Under the pieces are notes generated by a model, which was not told the DNA's origin, did no database searches, and saw only the letters and a program-made list of their open reading frames with translations. The position numbers and the translations under genes were made by a program. This document shows, piece after piece, positions 31,303-44,289 of a DNA stretch of 64,000 nucleotides (position 1 is its first letter; the number at the start of each line of letters is the position of its first letter). Source of the DNA: Chaetoderma sp. LZ-2023a. Lineage: Eukaryota; Mollusca; Caudofoveata; Chaetodermatida; Chaetodermatidae. The stretch spans positions 56,300,206-56,364,205 of the forward strand of contig CM067367.1 in the NCBI GenBank assembly GCA_034401795.1, in the 5' to 3' direction.

Positions 31303-34176
31303 CTAAATGTAAATAGATTACTTAATAAGTTGGATGAGGTTACACTACTAGTAAGCGATAACAGCATTCCACTACATATCTTGGGCATCACAGAAACTTT
31401 CCTTCCTTAAGGGACGACAGACCAACAGATTGCATTTAACGGGTTCAGCCAAGAAAGAAAAGATAGACCACTAAGGGAAGGTGGGGGTTTCTAGCCATCT
31501 ATGTTGCAGAGAATATCACATTTACCGGAAGGAATGATCTTGAGGTGAGTGAAATAGAATGCATCTGGCTAGAAATAAAACCCACAATGCCAAACCATTC
31601 CTGTATGGTTATTTCTACTGCCCTCCTGACTCGCCACTGTACCGGCTAGCTAAACGTGAAGAAACACTAGATAAATCCGAACTGGAGGGCTGAGAAATGA
31701 TAATTGCAGGCGACTTCAGTATTGATTATGGTAACCAAGTCAATGAGGAATGGTTCCAAAGCCTAACTCTATACTCATTAGAACAGCTAGTTAGAGTGCC
31801 AACGAGTGAAACAAAAACCACATCAACCATAATTGATCACGTGTATAGCAACAGGCCTGATGTAATTAAAACTGTTAATGTGAAACCATGTGCCATAAGC
31901 GATCACTGTCCGTGTTATTTTACATGGATAAACAGGATGAATACATTCTCTGAATATAAACAAACTCATAAAACTATAACTTATAGAATATTTAGAAATT
32001 TTAATGAACAGTTGTTTATTACAGACCTTATGAACACCAATTGGCAAGATGTCTTCAATACTACAGATCCAAATGTATCACTAGATAATCGGTCAATGAT
32101 TTATCTTAACGTAGTGAACAAACATGCACCCTTAAGACACCAACATGTTAAATTTCTAAGACAACCGAATTTGCTTACAAGTGAAATATTGGATGCAATG
32201 AAAGTGAGGGACAATCATATAACAAATAAAAAATTTATGCAAGCCAGATTCTGGAGAAGAAAAGTTAAAAAAATCATAGATAAAGCTAAACAGGATTTTT
32301 TTAATCAAGTGATAGAAAGTTCACTGTCAACCAGTCCGCTTTGGGATGCAATTGAAATTGTGGTTCCAAAATCTACTTGTAATACAATACTGAAATCAGT
32401 CCAAACAAAGGATAGAACGTGAACTAATAGTGATAGAGGGACCGCAAATACTTTCAACAACTACTTTATCTCTGTTTCAGATCATCTGATGATACAACGA
32501 ATGACAGAAGTATAATCAATGATATTCCAGAAGCACTGAAGGTCAACTGTAAAAAAAACCTTTAAGCAAGCCCAAATTTTAAATACCCCATATTAAAGAA
32601 ATTGAAGTCTATAACGCATTGAAATGTCTCAATAGCAATAAGGCTCCTGGGCTCGACTATATAGGACCAAGACTACTAAAGATAGATGTGCCTGCCATAT
32701 ATATGTCACTAATATACATCTTTAACTGTATCATCAAGAACAACATATTTCTTGAGAGATGGAAGAATGCAAAAAATAATCCCCATACATAAGAGTGGTA
32801 GTAAGGAGGATACTAAAAATTACAGACCAATATCAATATTACCAGCACTATCAAAACAAAAATTTTGGAACATGTGCACAAGAACATTTACGCATACCTA
32901 TAAAAATGCAATGCTGAATACGAATACCAATCTGACTTCCTGCACAAATTATTCGTGCATCACTGTCCTTGCGCATATGGCAGACGCCTGTCTCACAAAC
33001 ATTGATAAGGGGCTAATAGGGGGTGTGTGGGGGGGGGGGCAGTCTTAATTGATCTCTGCAAAACATTTGACACAGTTGACCATAAAAAAGCTAGCAGAAT
33101 ATAACCTCAGTTCCAGTGCTATTAAATGTTTCTTTCATAGCTACAATCAAGATTCCAAGACGTACATATAAATCTATCCCATTCACTCTCCAGTAAGAAC
33201 AAGGTTCCATGTTGTGGCCACGTTATAATATTTATTAATGATTTACCCTCACAGCTCCAACACTGTACCCCCCCCCCCATCTTTTTGCTGATGATGGAGC
33301 ATTATATACTGCAGGCAAAACAGTAGAGGATATTACATACAAGCTTAACCAAGACCTAGATCTACTATCCAAATGATGTGATGCTAATCGTCTGTCAGCT
33401 AATGCCTTAAAAACTAAAAGCGTGTTAATTACCACTGGCCAAAAGCGAAGGCTTCTCTCACTTAATGATTTTCAAATCTCTCAATAAAACATCTATAGAA
33501 AGAGTCACAACTACTAAATTGCTGGAGCTTATAATAGACGAGAATCGTACATGGTCTGAGCATGTTAAGCAACTAACCAAACAGCTAGCTACAAAAATAC
33601 ATCTGGTATCCAGAATTGCCAAGTATACGACATTTACAGCAAGAAAAACATTTTATAATGCTTAAATTTTGACAGTAATTGATTATGCAAATTCTTATGC
33701 AGCCTACCATGGGGTTATTGACACAAATTTAAAAACTACAAAAGCGTGCTGAAAGACATGTTACTAACATCCATGAGAGGATAGCAGGAGACAAACTCCT
33801 CAAAATCGCAAACATGCCAATTTCCAACCGTATAAAACTAAATAAATCAAAAATAATATAATGTCTTGTACGATAATGCACCATGCTACCTAAAATCACA
33901 GTATAAGTATGCTGACACATGAAACGTGAACGAGACGTACCACCAATCAGGTGCTCGCTATACCCAGGCCTGAATCCAAAGCACTTAAAACCAGTCTGGC
34001 ATACTCTGGAGTACAAATCTGGAATGATATACCACTGAAAATTAGGCAAGCCAAAACATACAGTTCATTCAAATCCCAATGCACTGAGCATTTCAGATAG
34101 AAAATTCAACTACATCACCATGCCCCCTAATTGAATAAATTAATTAGATAAAGTGGGTCGTGAGGAAGATAATGTT

Positions 34177-34216
<40 letters not shown>
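31303..34216 (+). pseudogene. LINE ORF2 (endonuclease and RT), multiply broken, with (TAA)n tail
   Basis: The endonuclease starts CHLNVNRLLNKLDEVTLL and HILGITETFL (catalytic Glu context). IIAGDFSIDYG at 31700 is the GDFN block, and AISDHCPCYF near 31890 carries the terminal SDH. RT follows: NSNKAPGLDYIGPRLLK at about 32630, RPISILPAL near 32828, and FADDGALYTAG near 33280. A C/G run at 33270 breaks the frame. The post-RT section is WSEHVKQLTKQLA. The 3' end at 34180-34216 is a run of TAA/ATA units, the microsatellite-type tail of CR1/L2-like LINEs. It shares architecture with 58910-64000 but is a different, older family. Confidence 0.85.
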
Positions 34217-34219
<3 letters not shown>

Positions 34220-34735
34220 CGGACCCCAACACCAAGTGATCCATATCAGTGGTTGTGTATAGAAGAGGAAATAAAATACCTCATCTTAAAATGTGTAATT
34301 TAGCTCGCCCAGACAAATGGGCTTCTATTTTCAACACTGTTCCTGGTGACATAGAGCAGATGCGGGTGGAGACCAATTCTTAATCTAAAGCCTCTCAACA
34401 AATTCATCTTCACACCAAGTTTCAAGATAGAAACAGTGTGGTGCAGTGATGGCAGGATTGAGAAAAGGAATGTGGACAGCAGCCATGGATCTAAAGGATG
34501 CATATTTTCACATTCCTATAGCCAGGAATGTCGTCCCATTCCGAATTTTTACGGCTCATGGGATCTTCACCACAGTGGTCCTTACTATCACGACATCCCT
34601 CTGAAGGAGAAACAGCAGTCTACACATACATAGGCGACTGGCTGTTAAACGCACACAAAGAGTTTATCAGCAAATCTGGAGATAGTTCTCAAAACATTGA
34701 CAGATCTAGGCAGGGTAAAAGATTTTTTCCGCTTC
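34217..34735 (+). pseudogene. DIRS-like element, N-terminal RT part, decayed
   Basis: Across frames: GWRPILNLKPLNKFIFTPSF, then GMWTAAMDLKDAYFHIPIAR (first catalytic Asp in DLKDAYFHIPI), then after a gap of about 60 residues IFTTVVLTIT and YTYIGDWLLNAH. The last is the YxDDWL active-site box with the first Asp replaced by Gly. It runs on to LEIVLKTLTDLG and then loses similarity at about 34730. It begins next to the LINE tail at 34216. The direct continuation appears at 36890. Confidence 0.75.
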
Positions 34736-36885
34736 CAGTTTTTGTTCATTCGGGGATAGGGTCGCTTACGGTTTCAGGGATTTCAATTTCCGTGTTCGTT
34801 TTCTTAGGACCTTGTCATCATCTGGCCTAAGAGTTAGTCTTATTTCCGTAATTGCTTTAAAGAATCGGAATATTTAATGGCTGAAAATCTTTATACAGAG
34901 ACATTGCCAGTTTTTTAGTCCTTTGAATTTATACAGACATTCAGCATTTATCGTTTAGCAGTAACAGTATTTCAATATAATTAAAGACTCTTGCAACTGG
35001 TTTTTGTATGGGATTTTTGGTTTAGCTTTTTTCATATGCGCCTATCATAGGTTTAAATAGAACACTCAGCCGATAAGGCAGTTGTATTCTTTCATCAAAC
35101 GTGTATTTCAGTTAGTCTTAATGGTCCCATGCCTCGTTATTTAATATTTTCCTCTTTCGGATTTAGTTTATTTTACTGATTTGTTAATTTCTCTTTCCGA
35201 GTAAGTTTCTAAGCATCATATCTAGATACGTAATTTTTCTTTTATCCACCTTTAGATGGCCAGTTGTCTACGGGCCGTTCAGCCTTTTCTCTCGCTCCTT
35301 TTTGCTCTTATGTAGGCAGGTTGACATATTTATTTTAACCTAAAGGAGTTAAATCATTGCGCTTATTCTACCGTATTTTTTATTCTATATCTCGGCTTTT
35401 ATTCCTTCTTTTCCTTTTATGGGTTATTTCTCCTTTCTTAGTGTCTTTTTATTCTTGTGGATATTATTATTGGTTCTATTCTCTTCTCGGGGTTCCCTCG
35501 CTTGATTCTATTCCTGTCAGTTTTCTTCTCTGTCATCATGGTTACGGCGAGTCATTTCGCCCAGGTTTCATTTCGCCTCTGTCATTTCAGCGTTTTTCTT
35601 CCCTTTTCGCTATTATTTTCAAATTTTGGCTTGCATCTAGTTTTATCCTTTTACTGAAAAGCTTGTTCTTTCCTTACATCTCGGCATCCGTTAAATTAGT
35701 AAATTTTACATATTTTGTTCTTTTACTTCTACTTCCGGTAGCTGTCGATCATTATCTTATCTGTCAGTTTGATTCTTCCTTTCCCTTTTTTCGTTTTCCC
35801 CTTTATTTCCTTTCATGATATCTCTATCGTTTTGTAGTTGTATGGTTTTTTCTCCTAGATCAGAGTTTATTGTGCTGATCCTTGAGTTTGTCTTTATGCA
35901 TGTTTATTTCATAGCTTTATTTTTTCTTTAGGCGTTTCTGTATTATTCAGTTCCTGCTTGTCTTTCTCAGTTGCTTTTCAGTAGTTTTTTCTGTACATTG
36001 GTTTTCTGTCTTGTGGGGCCAGATGTGTGAGATCAGGTCTTCTGTCGTGTAAGTTTAATATCTTCTTAATAGACTTAAGTCTCTTATTTTTTCTTGTCTG
36101 ATTAGTAGGTTCCTTGAATTATTTTTATATTTCCTCTTTATTTTTAGTTGTTCTCATAGCGGTTCTTCTTTCCTTTCCTTTTAGTTCTTCCCATTCAACG
36201 CTGGGTGGGGTGGGGGTGGGGGGGGGGGGGGGGTTGTTGCTGATATAGTTACATGCTGCATCATGCAAGGCTGTATCTGAATACAATATTTTGGTGCAAT
36301 TGTAATTTAGTCTGATCTTTATTACTTTCGTTTTATAGGGGCAATTCCATTTGTTACTATGATTAGCATGGCATAATTTTGAGGCGAGCTATCACTCTCG
36401 CTCTCGCAGCTTGCCTAACTTTCATCCCAGGATAGCAATTAATAGCTCACCTTAAATCTTAAATTTTTTATCACGGTTTAGATACTTTCTTCTTACATGT
36501 AAGCGCAGATTTTATATCATACAAATGTATCTGCAATTTTCATTTTGCTAGAGGAGCAATCACTCACCTAACACTGATCGTGGAGAGGAATCTTTTAACT
36601 CACCATGATTTTCTAGAAATTAAGCCCTATCCCTATTATATTTGTATTGACCTTGTTCTGTCTTCTTTTCCATTTTCTTTCTTGCTAAAGGAAGAGTTCG
36701 TATCTAGAGTCATGTAGCTGTCTGTGGACAAATTTTTTACAAGGAAAGTTAGATCCAGGATTTAATCCCTCTGCATAGTTTTCAACTGCAGTAGGAATTC
36801 TTCATCATCTCCCAATTCAGTCAATTTATCCTTGTTCTTCTATTTCCTCGAGTATAGTTTCTTCATTCAACTCTTTCAAGAATTA
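34735..36885. other. 2.1 kb pyrimidine-rich insertion splitting the DIRS RT
   Basis: From about 34735 to 36190 the plus strand is extremely T-rich and purine-poor. A 153-codon hydrophobic frame (35357-35818) results from this bias and resembles no protein I know. It ends in a run of Gs at 36205-36233. 36240-36885 is ordinary AT-rich sequence without features. RT similarity stops just before it (KTLTDLG) and resumes just after it (LDYNSQKVKPSPF), as expected for an insertion. No target duplication could be defined. Confidence 0.5.
36206..36233 (+). repeat. Poly-G tract
   Basis: gggtggggtgggggtgggg followed by more Gs. It could form a G-quadruplex. Similar tracts lie at 22121-22142, 33025-33041 and 46828-46851. 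Confidence 0.85.
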
Positions 36886-39112
36886 TTCCAGAGGTATGCA
36901 GGTTGCCATGCAGGCTAGGTTGGATTATAATTCTCAAAAAGTCAAGCCTAGTCCTTTCTCAAGTTTCAGCCATCTAGGCGTCTCTTTCGACCTGCCTCAG
37001 GGCTTAGTTTTTCCTTCAGAGGCAAGGGTGGAGGCAATCTTGTTGGCTATGGACATTCTGACAACCTCAGTCAAGGCAAGATTTTTTCTCATGGTTCGAG
37101 GCTTGATGGTAAGCGTCGAGAATGTCATTCTCTGGGCGGCGCTGATGAGAAGACCCTTTCAGGTGTTCCTGAGGTCCCTCTGGAAGCAGTCAGTTGTTTT
37201 TATTTACCATTAGATTCCCATCAGAGAACACTTGATCCCTTTAGACTTTTGGAAGGAGCATTCTCTGCTTCCGATAGGTGTTCCATTAGTCAAGGCCTCG
37301 CCTCAGGTGATTGTTTTACAGACACTTCCCAGGAGGGGTGTGGAACAGTCCGAATCTCCCTGTCGATTTCCTGTCTCTGGTCCTTAGAGGAGTCGACAGC
37401 TTTCATCAATATCTTGGAGTTGTGGGCTGTCAAGAAGGCTCTCCTCTCATGGTCGGATCGAGTGAGAGGCCGGAGGATCTCGATTTGATCAGCCATTTCC
37501 ATGGTAGTTTCCTACATCAACAGACGGAGGAACGAGGTCCTTATTTCTTTGTATGAAAATTTTGAATTCTTCTGTTGTGGTGCTGCAAGAACCAAATCTT
37601 TCTAGTTTCCAGTCATGTTCCATGTAGACTGAACTTTCTTGCAGACCAGTTGGTAAGATCCAGCAGGTTTGTGTACTCTGAGTGGCAGTTTAAAAAAGCC
37701 TGTTGTCAAAGCCATTTTTCAGCATCAGGGTCGTCCCCACATAGATCTCATTGCGAAATCTCTGAATGCCCAGATCTTGTTCATGTCTCTTTTCCGGACA
37801 GTCAGGCTCTGGTGGTGGATGCCCTGTCTCAGTCCTGGACAGGAATGTTTATCTACGGATTCCCACTAACTTTTTTGATTCCGTTGGTTCTGAATAAGGT
37901 CAGGGACCAGATCTGCGAAACTCTTCTGGTAGCCCCTTTTTGGCTGAAGAGAATCTGGTTCATAGACCTTCTCAATCTTCTGGTAGACTTTCCTCGTCTT
38001 CTTCCAGTGTCCCCAGATCTCCCAAGAAAGGGACACGTGTCTTCATCTATATCCAGAAATCTTCAGCTTGTGCGTTTGGAGAATATCATGTGCCCAGTCC
38101 CTGAGATCAAGCTCTCAGGAAATCCTTGACTCTTCTAGGAGGGAGTCGACACATCGAGTTTACAAGGTTGACTTAAAATCGTTGGAGAATGGTGTTCAAA
38201 CCATGGTTTCTTGCCCAATTCTTTTTCTATTTCCCAGGTGTTAGATTTTTTATCATATCTTTTCGATTCTTTACAACTATCAGCTAACACCATTAGGGGT
38301 TATAGATTTTCCTTGGCTTCTTCCCTTCTTTGTCTCTTAATGCCGATATCAAAGATATGAAGATTCTCAATGGTTTTATTAGAGAGTTGGGCAATATTCG
38401 TCCTCCAGTGGCTAAGCCTTTGCCTTCCTGGAATTTGGCCTTGATTCGTCACGTATGGGCAGGTTTTGAACCAATTGGATCTATCAGTCTCAAACTATTG
38501 ACTCTTAAGACTGTTTTCCTTGTTGCCGCCGCTTCAGCTAGAAAATCCGAAATTCATGCTCTTTCCGCAGAAAAAGACATTTATCGAATATGGGGATCCC
38601 AGAAGGGATTTCTTTTATCGAAAACCCAGTCTAACTGTTATCCAGCCAAGCCGATTATTCTTAAATCCTTATCGTCTTTTTCGCCGACCGACAAGTTCTG
38701 GTGTCCTGTCAGGGCCTTAGAAGTCTATAAACGTTGTAACAATTTTTTTAATCCAATTCTTCGCACTTATGGGTCCCGTACGCGGATGAGGTAGTTAGAC
38801 CAGTTTCTAAGGCCATGGTTGCCAGATGGATCTGTGAGACCATTAAACTATGCTGAGATTGCCTCCCCTGGTGAGATTAATTTAGCCCATGTCAAGGCTC
38901 ACGACCTTTGTGGTATGGCTACCTCCTTCGCTCTTTTCGTCAGCTCATCATTGGATGATGGCATTCAAGTCGCTGGTTGGAAATCTGAATCAAATTTTTC
39001 CTCTTTCTATTTAAAGGATCAGAGCCCAGCGGCCTCCTTTTTTAAAAATATAACGATTTTAACAGAACAAGCCAAAGACCATTTACCAAGCACATCTCAC
39101 CAATTTCGCTAG
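36886..39112 (+). pseudogene. DIRS-like element: RT end, RNase H and tyrosine recombinase
   Basis: 36896-37213 is the RT connection (SHLGVSFDLPQGLVFPSEAR, FFLMVRGLMVSVENVI). 37249-37560 is RNase H (FTDTSQEGCGT, INILELWAVKKALL), with the third acidic site degraded. 37575-37870 has NFLADQLVRSS and HIDLIAKSLNAQ. 37850-38090 holds IPLVLNKVRDQ and LLVAPFWLKRIWFIDLL. The recombinase follows: 38330-38794 with LTLKTVFLVAAASARKSEIH (the catalytic Arg block), then after a shift 38819-39112 with HDLCGMATSFA, where the usual HxxR has Cys for Arg, and VAGWKSESNFSSFYLKD. The lost catalytic Arg and at least four frame changes mean it is dead. Confidence 0.85.
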
Positions 39113-39314
39113 TCTGTTTGTCTGTCAGAGATGGTGAGAATATTCTCCTGTTTGTTTATTTCATTGAATTATCGATTTTCCTTTGTGATAATCACTGTGA
39201 TTTGTAAGGGATGCACTATTATGTTAATTTATTAACATTTGCATATGAGTTGTTTGATTTTTATCCTTGTTTATGATTCTCAAATCTCCACCCACCAATT
39301 CTACGGTTTTACCA

Positions 39315-39437
39315 AGTAGTGATTGAACGGTAAATGATGTTTGTGGTGTAATAACAACCCCCAACAGACCCCCACCCCTTTAGTTGGTTGGTCTGTAGTT
39401 TTCTTAACCACTATAAACATACCATTCAATCACTATG
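39315..39437. repeat. MITE copy 1 (AGTGATTGAAYGGTA ends)
   Basis: The left end agtgattgaacggtaaatga and the right end ttccattcaatcact-type (taccattcaatcact) are inverted. The inside holds aacccccaacagaccccca and ttggttggtctgtagtttt. The inverted counterpart is at 48113-48215. Confidence 0.75.
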
Positions 39438-39509
39438 ACCCAGTCTCAGCCACCCCACATGGGAATGATTTGAGAATCAGTTTATTGTGTATCGCAAATA
39501 TTTGGAAAA

Positions 39510-39806
39510 GTGAATCTGTTTCCTAGTTGGGCTCCTCTGCGCATGCACGTACATGTGCATGTGACAGGTTTGATGATTTCCAACCCCCACCCCTGGCAGG
39601 GTGACGAGCTAAATATTATGACTTTACAAGAATCAGACAACGATGATGAAGATGTCACTCCATCTTACCATCTAGACTTTCTGAGTTGCTGCGACAATGT
39701 CATCGATGGTAAAAGAGAGCGAGATGCAATTCGCTCGCCTCGTCCGACTGATGGTGAATGGACGATATTTGTAATGAATTGTCGGGCCTATCTGACTAGT
39801 CTATGA
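39510..39806 (+). CDS. Unidentified 98-codon ORF, acidic then basic
   Basis: The second half (from 39619) reads MTLQESDNDDEDVTPSYHLD and continues DFLSCCDNVIDGKRERDA, then GEWTIFVMNCRAYLTSL and a stop. Composition is protein-like, and the frame ends near a gattctag/gtaagg sequence that resembles a splice donor. I do not recognise it. It may be the first exon of a host gene, a decayed element ORF, or chance. No partner exon was found. Confidence 0.25.
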   Translation: MNLFPSWAPLRMHVHVHVTGLMISNPHPWQGDELNIMTLQESDNDDEDVTPSYHLDFLSCCDNVIDGKRERDAIRSPRPTDGEWTIFVMNCRAYLTSL

Positions 39807-39829
39807 TTCTAGGTAAGGACTGGGTGTTT

Positions 39830-40800
39830 CTCCCAGGTCAGTTTAGATTCCTAAAGACGAACAAACTATTGTCTTACATATACGTAAGATGATAAACAAA
39901 TAATATAAATTTCACGAGTGATCGAGCAAGATCGCTCACACAGATAAGACTTGTACAATTTCTTGTACACATAAGATTTATCTACACTAATATATCTTAA
40001 TCTACTCTATTCAATTAGCAACCTAGCGTTATGCTAATGTAGCCACAGCTTGAGAAATTACACTGTCGGAACGTGTTCGATGTGATCCCAGCGCCGGACT
40101 GAAGTGATGCTTTCTGAGAGAAGTATCATCCTTTATAGTTACAGATTATGGCGGCACAGCGCTCTGGTCATTTCCCAGAATTACACAACTGCTCTCAGAA
40201 CATTCTTATGATCTCTTCTAGGAAACTGGTATGTGCCATTTGACTGGTCCAACAATAAAATCATTCAATCAATTCCCTGCCTATCCCTTCTTAGAAGTTG
40301 TGATCTGATAACTAATTGGTCCTTTCAACCAATCAGTAATTGCTCGCTCACTTACTATTAAACACGACTTTGTTCCATATACGCCTTTATTGCAGAGTCT
40401 GAATGATTCTGATTAGTTATGACGTCATTCTGACCAATAGTACTCTGCTCAATCCTTCCAAGAAGATTGTGCCTCGCATACTCAAAGCAGTGGTAACCGG
40501 TTCTGGTTTGATGTGATCTGTCAGCTAACTAACAACATTATGGTATGCAGTGTTTGTGCATACCATAAAATGAGTGGCATATAGTTTATCAATAAATTTC
40601 AATTCTGTTATGAATTCTTATAAAACGCTCCAATGTCCATACCCTGTCCATTCTGCATCAATAGAGAAGTCTTGGTGATTATAATGTGCTAGGCACACAT
40701 GCTGGATTATTCATTAGCAGGTGGTGTTGTTCTAGCCCACGACAAATACCAGTCTGTTTACGTCATCAACTGTGTCAGTCAATCACATTCAATTTATATT
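39830..40800. other. No gene seen
   Basis: AT-rich with a local palindrome at about 40540-40568 (tggtatgcagtg...cataccataa). No ORF above 60 codons with recognisable content. Confidence 0.4.
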
Positions 40801-40803
40801 GTA

Positions 40804-43048
40804 ACAAGTACACATATTGATGCAAGGCATCAATGGTAAATAGCGTGCCCGGAGGTTATTATAATTCTGAGAATAAACTCAACTGTTTCATGAAAAAATG
40901 GAGTTATATAAAGGCATACAAGCCACTCATGACAAAAATATAGGCGGACAATATGGGCAGTATTAGCTATGGGATAGACAAAGCAGCTTATATTTTTGGT
41001 CAGTCCAACAATTTTTCCATCCATCCTTTTTCTCCAGGCCAAACTCCTTAACAGAGAGAGGAACAGTCACAATTAAGAGCATCCAGTGATGTGAAAATTA
41101 CACTACTGCAGCAACAGAGAGTAACATATCAAAACAGTGTCATTAGGTATCACCAACATGTAAAGATAAAGAAATCAACAGAAGTGGCAACCCAGTCAGT
41201 AGAAAATCGGCGCAATAAGCAGTACATACCCTGACACCCATTCACACATATTAAAGAAGACTGTAAAGAATATTTTAAACCTAAATCTTGATACCTTCTT
41301 AAACAGACCTGAAGAGCTTATTTCCCGGAAATATATTGGTGAAATATACACTGCAATGCTAGTGAAATGCACAAAGCAAGTATATTTTTGATGCAATTCT
41401 GGATCCCGATCTATACCAACAGATAACCTTTTCAACAAAGTTAAGTGGCCAGGATAGAACCAATACCGTGAACCTAGTTTTCTCCACGAAAATGATATAG
41501 TAGAAAACATTCTGACTGAAGACCCAGTGGGAAACAGCCACGGCATCGTGATCTGTTTCATTTAGCTATCGTATTTATGTCACCTATTAAACGATATCTT
41601 TACTGAAAACAGTGACAAACTATTAAATCAAATATTTTTGCTCAACAAAAAGGCCAAAATCGGCCTCAATCGTTGTAATGATGACGGTCTTGTTGACCAT
41701 ATGTACAAATGTTAGGGTATTAGCCTGATAAGTCAGGTTCTACCAGTACACGCGGCTAATAATATGGGATATATAGAAATATTTTCACATTACTATAATA
41801 AATATTTGGTGGTAGAATTATTACAATATTTCGCACAGCACGAGAACATAGTGAGTTCTACATAGCCTTATGTTCGAAAACTGGCTACAATGCATGTAGA
41901 GATATTCTGGTACCGAATATAGTACATTATTGGAATTTAACAATGGTGTGCCACTACAAAATTGCATATGACGAAATTACTTTATAGTAAACATTTTTTA
42001 AACCTTTGATACTTTATTAGCGTATTCATATACGTATCTAACCATATGGGTGAACTTCTGGGGTCGAACCTATTGCAAACAGTGTGGTACAGAAAATCGT
42101 TGATCTGACAGAATTTGCGCCAATTTTCGGTATGGAATTGTGTACTATGAAATTACATTACTGTAGAATTTTTTTAAATTCGGAATACAACTAGCATATT
42201 TCCTATAAGTATTTGTGGGTGAAATTCTGGGGTGAACGTATTGCAATGAAAACCATGAATTAGCCTAAGTTTGAGCTTATTTACGTTACAAAATATTTCA
42301 ATCTCACTACGTCGTAAGCGTATGCCTATACCTATCTAAACATATGGGTGATATTCTGGGCCGAACCCATTATGAGTGATATGTCAGGACATATCGACAC
42401 CCATCTGAATGTGGTGAATGTGAACCAACCATATTACTACGTAACTACATATTACCAAATTACTTGATGGTAGAATCGTGCAAATGCAGTAGTACATTTT
42501 CAGTTATATACAGCTGTATGTAAAAAAAATGATTACAAATCAAGAAATGATATTCTAACACTGATTATAGTAAATTGTTGGCATTTGACAACTGTCCATG
42601 GCTACTAAATTGAATATTTTGAAATTACTACGTGGTAGAAGTCTCAAGATTCATTAGCGTATTCATATCCCTATCTAACCATATGGGAGAAATTATGTAG
42701 CCACACATTGCAGATGGTAGGGTATTGAAAACCGCAGATCTGCCAACATTGGAACAAATTTATGCGATGAAATCGCATACTACGAAAATACTTAACGTTC
42801 GAATTCTTTTATATTCCCAATGTAACTAGCATATTCAAACTCCTATACGCCTATGTGATCGAAGTTCTGGAACCGACCATATTACGGAAAGTAGGGCACA
42901 GAAAACCACGAATACACCATCATTTAAGCTAAATTTTGCGTATTAAAATCACTTCATCTAGAATTTGTTAGATATTAAAGCTCAAGTCTATGTGGGGTAA
43001 ATTATGGGGCTGAACATACTACAGACAATAGGGTATCGAAAACTGTGG
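40804..43048 (+). repeat. Left arm of giant inverted repeat; also composite repeat copy B
   Basis: It starts acaagtacacatattgat and runs through the LINE endonuclease scrap (41390-41565) and the satellite section to about gaaaactgtgg. It is the reverse complement of 44290-46578 with about 2.24 kb aligned. It is also a direct copy of 24546-26670. The continuation at 43049-43752 (Penelope tail) is shared with copy A but not with the right arm. Confidence 0.85.
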
Positions 43049-43069
43049 TGGTTTATTAATACAATGAAC

Positions 43070-43440
43070 CTTTCCAGTTTAGCTATGCCCCGCCCATCTC
43101 TAGCTAAACTCCACCCATACCACTCTCGAGTTGGAATCGATGGATTTCTGAACTTCTAGATGATAAATTTCATGAAAACTATACAGGCAAGCCGTGGAAT
43201 ATTTTGACACTAAATTGACTGGGTCCTGTTGCTGCCTATGGCAGCAGCAGCGCCCAGTCAAAATACTTTCACAATATTCAACAGCATTTCTATTAAATAA
43301 CGAAAACATACAATTCGTACAACGTGTCAGAGTATTAACCATTTAAGATGGACTAAATCGAGTCAGTCATGACGTCATTATTATGACGTCATCCTACGCG
43401 TCACTTAATTAATTACGACGTCATATGACGTAATATGATG
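43070..43440 (-). mobile_element. Penelope-like element 3' tail (minus), in copy B
   Basis: Nearly the same as 26690-27060. It has the hairpin around 43185-43285 (ctgttgctgcctatggcagc) and the tgacgtcat cluster at 43370-43430. Confidence 0.7.
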
Positions 43441-43751
43441 GACAGACAACCTGAAAAGGCCCATTAGCAAGTGGTATTAATTACCCTCGCTCCGTCAGAG
43501 GATGAGTGTATTGTATTCGGGTCTATGTGCGTTCGGGATGGCAAGGGTCTACAATCTTTGATTGGCCTTGTTAAAATATGTGACCTATAAATACGGGTGC
43601 TCTCTTAATATAAGTGATCCATATTGTGTGGACCACGCATTAACAAGTGGTATTAGCCTGTAATGCTCAATTTGCTCATGCCAATTTCAATAGAGGGATC
43701 CATTTCTACGTATGCCACGCCTATTTCCAGTTAAGTTCCACCCCTTTTATA

Positions 43752-44150
43752 CCCTGCCAAAAAAATTGGTGTGGTATTATGTAATGGCGCCGTCCAATGG
43801 ACTGTAAAAGCAACACTGTGGATCGTGAAATCACTACGTCAATGGCTACTCAATAGGCCCCCACATACGAGATACATTTCTCGATCTCATATCGAAAGAG
43901 AACTAGCGGGAAACGAATGAATAATGGATGTGTGATTATCAGTAGTATCCTTTTGTCTTTAATCCATCCGTGGGGATAAATCCATGTAGGGGCAATGCAG
44001 TTATGTAGCAGTATTGATAGACTACCAATATTCCAAATTTCCAGTCAAAACTGCTGTCAATAATATTGTAGCAGATTGTTGAATACAGAAATCAACCAGA
44101 ACTGTAGGCCTATGCATGTGCTAAGTTAAGAACGTCTACAGGAAATTCGG
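43752..44150. other. Spacer of the giant inverted repeat, no gene
   Basis: It is unrelated to either arm. A piece like tttctcgatctcatatcgaa plus gaacgaatga (about 43879) recurs in altered form near 52421 (tttctcgatcttgtatcgaa), suggesting a dispersed element. Confidence 0.4.
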
Positions 44151-44289
44151 CCACAGAATTCAACCATATAGTTAGATAGGTATATCAATACGCTAGTGAA
44201 GTAATGGATTGAGGTTAAAAAAATTTTACCATGAAGTAATTTCGTAGTGCACAATTTCATACCGAAAATTTGCTAAATCTTCGGTGATT

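Noticed and set aside
35357-35818. 153-codon hydrophobic ORF as a membrane protein
   Set aside because: It lies in a strongly T-biased stretch where Phe/Leu/Ser codons dominate by composition. There is no start context, homology or neighbouring exon.
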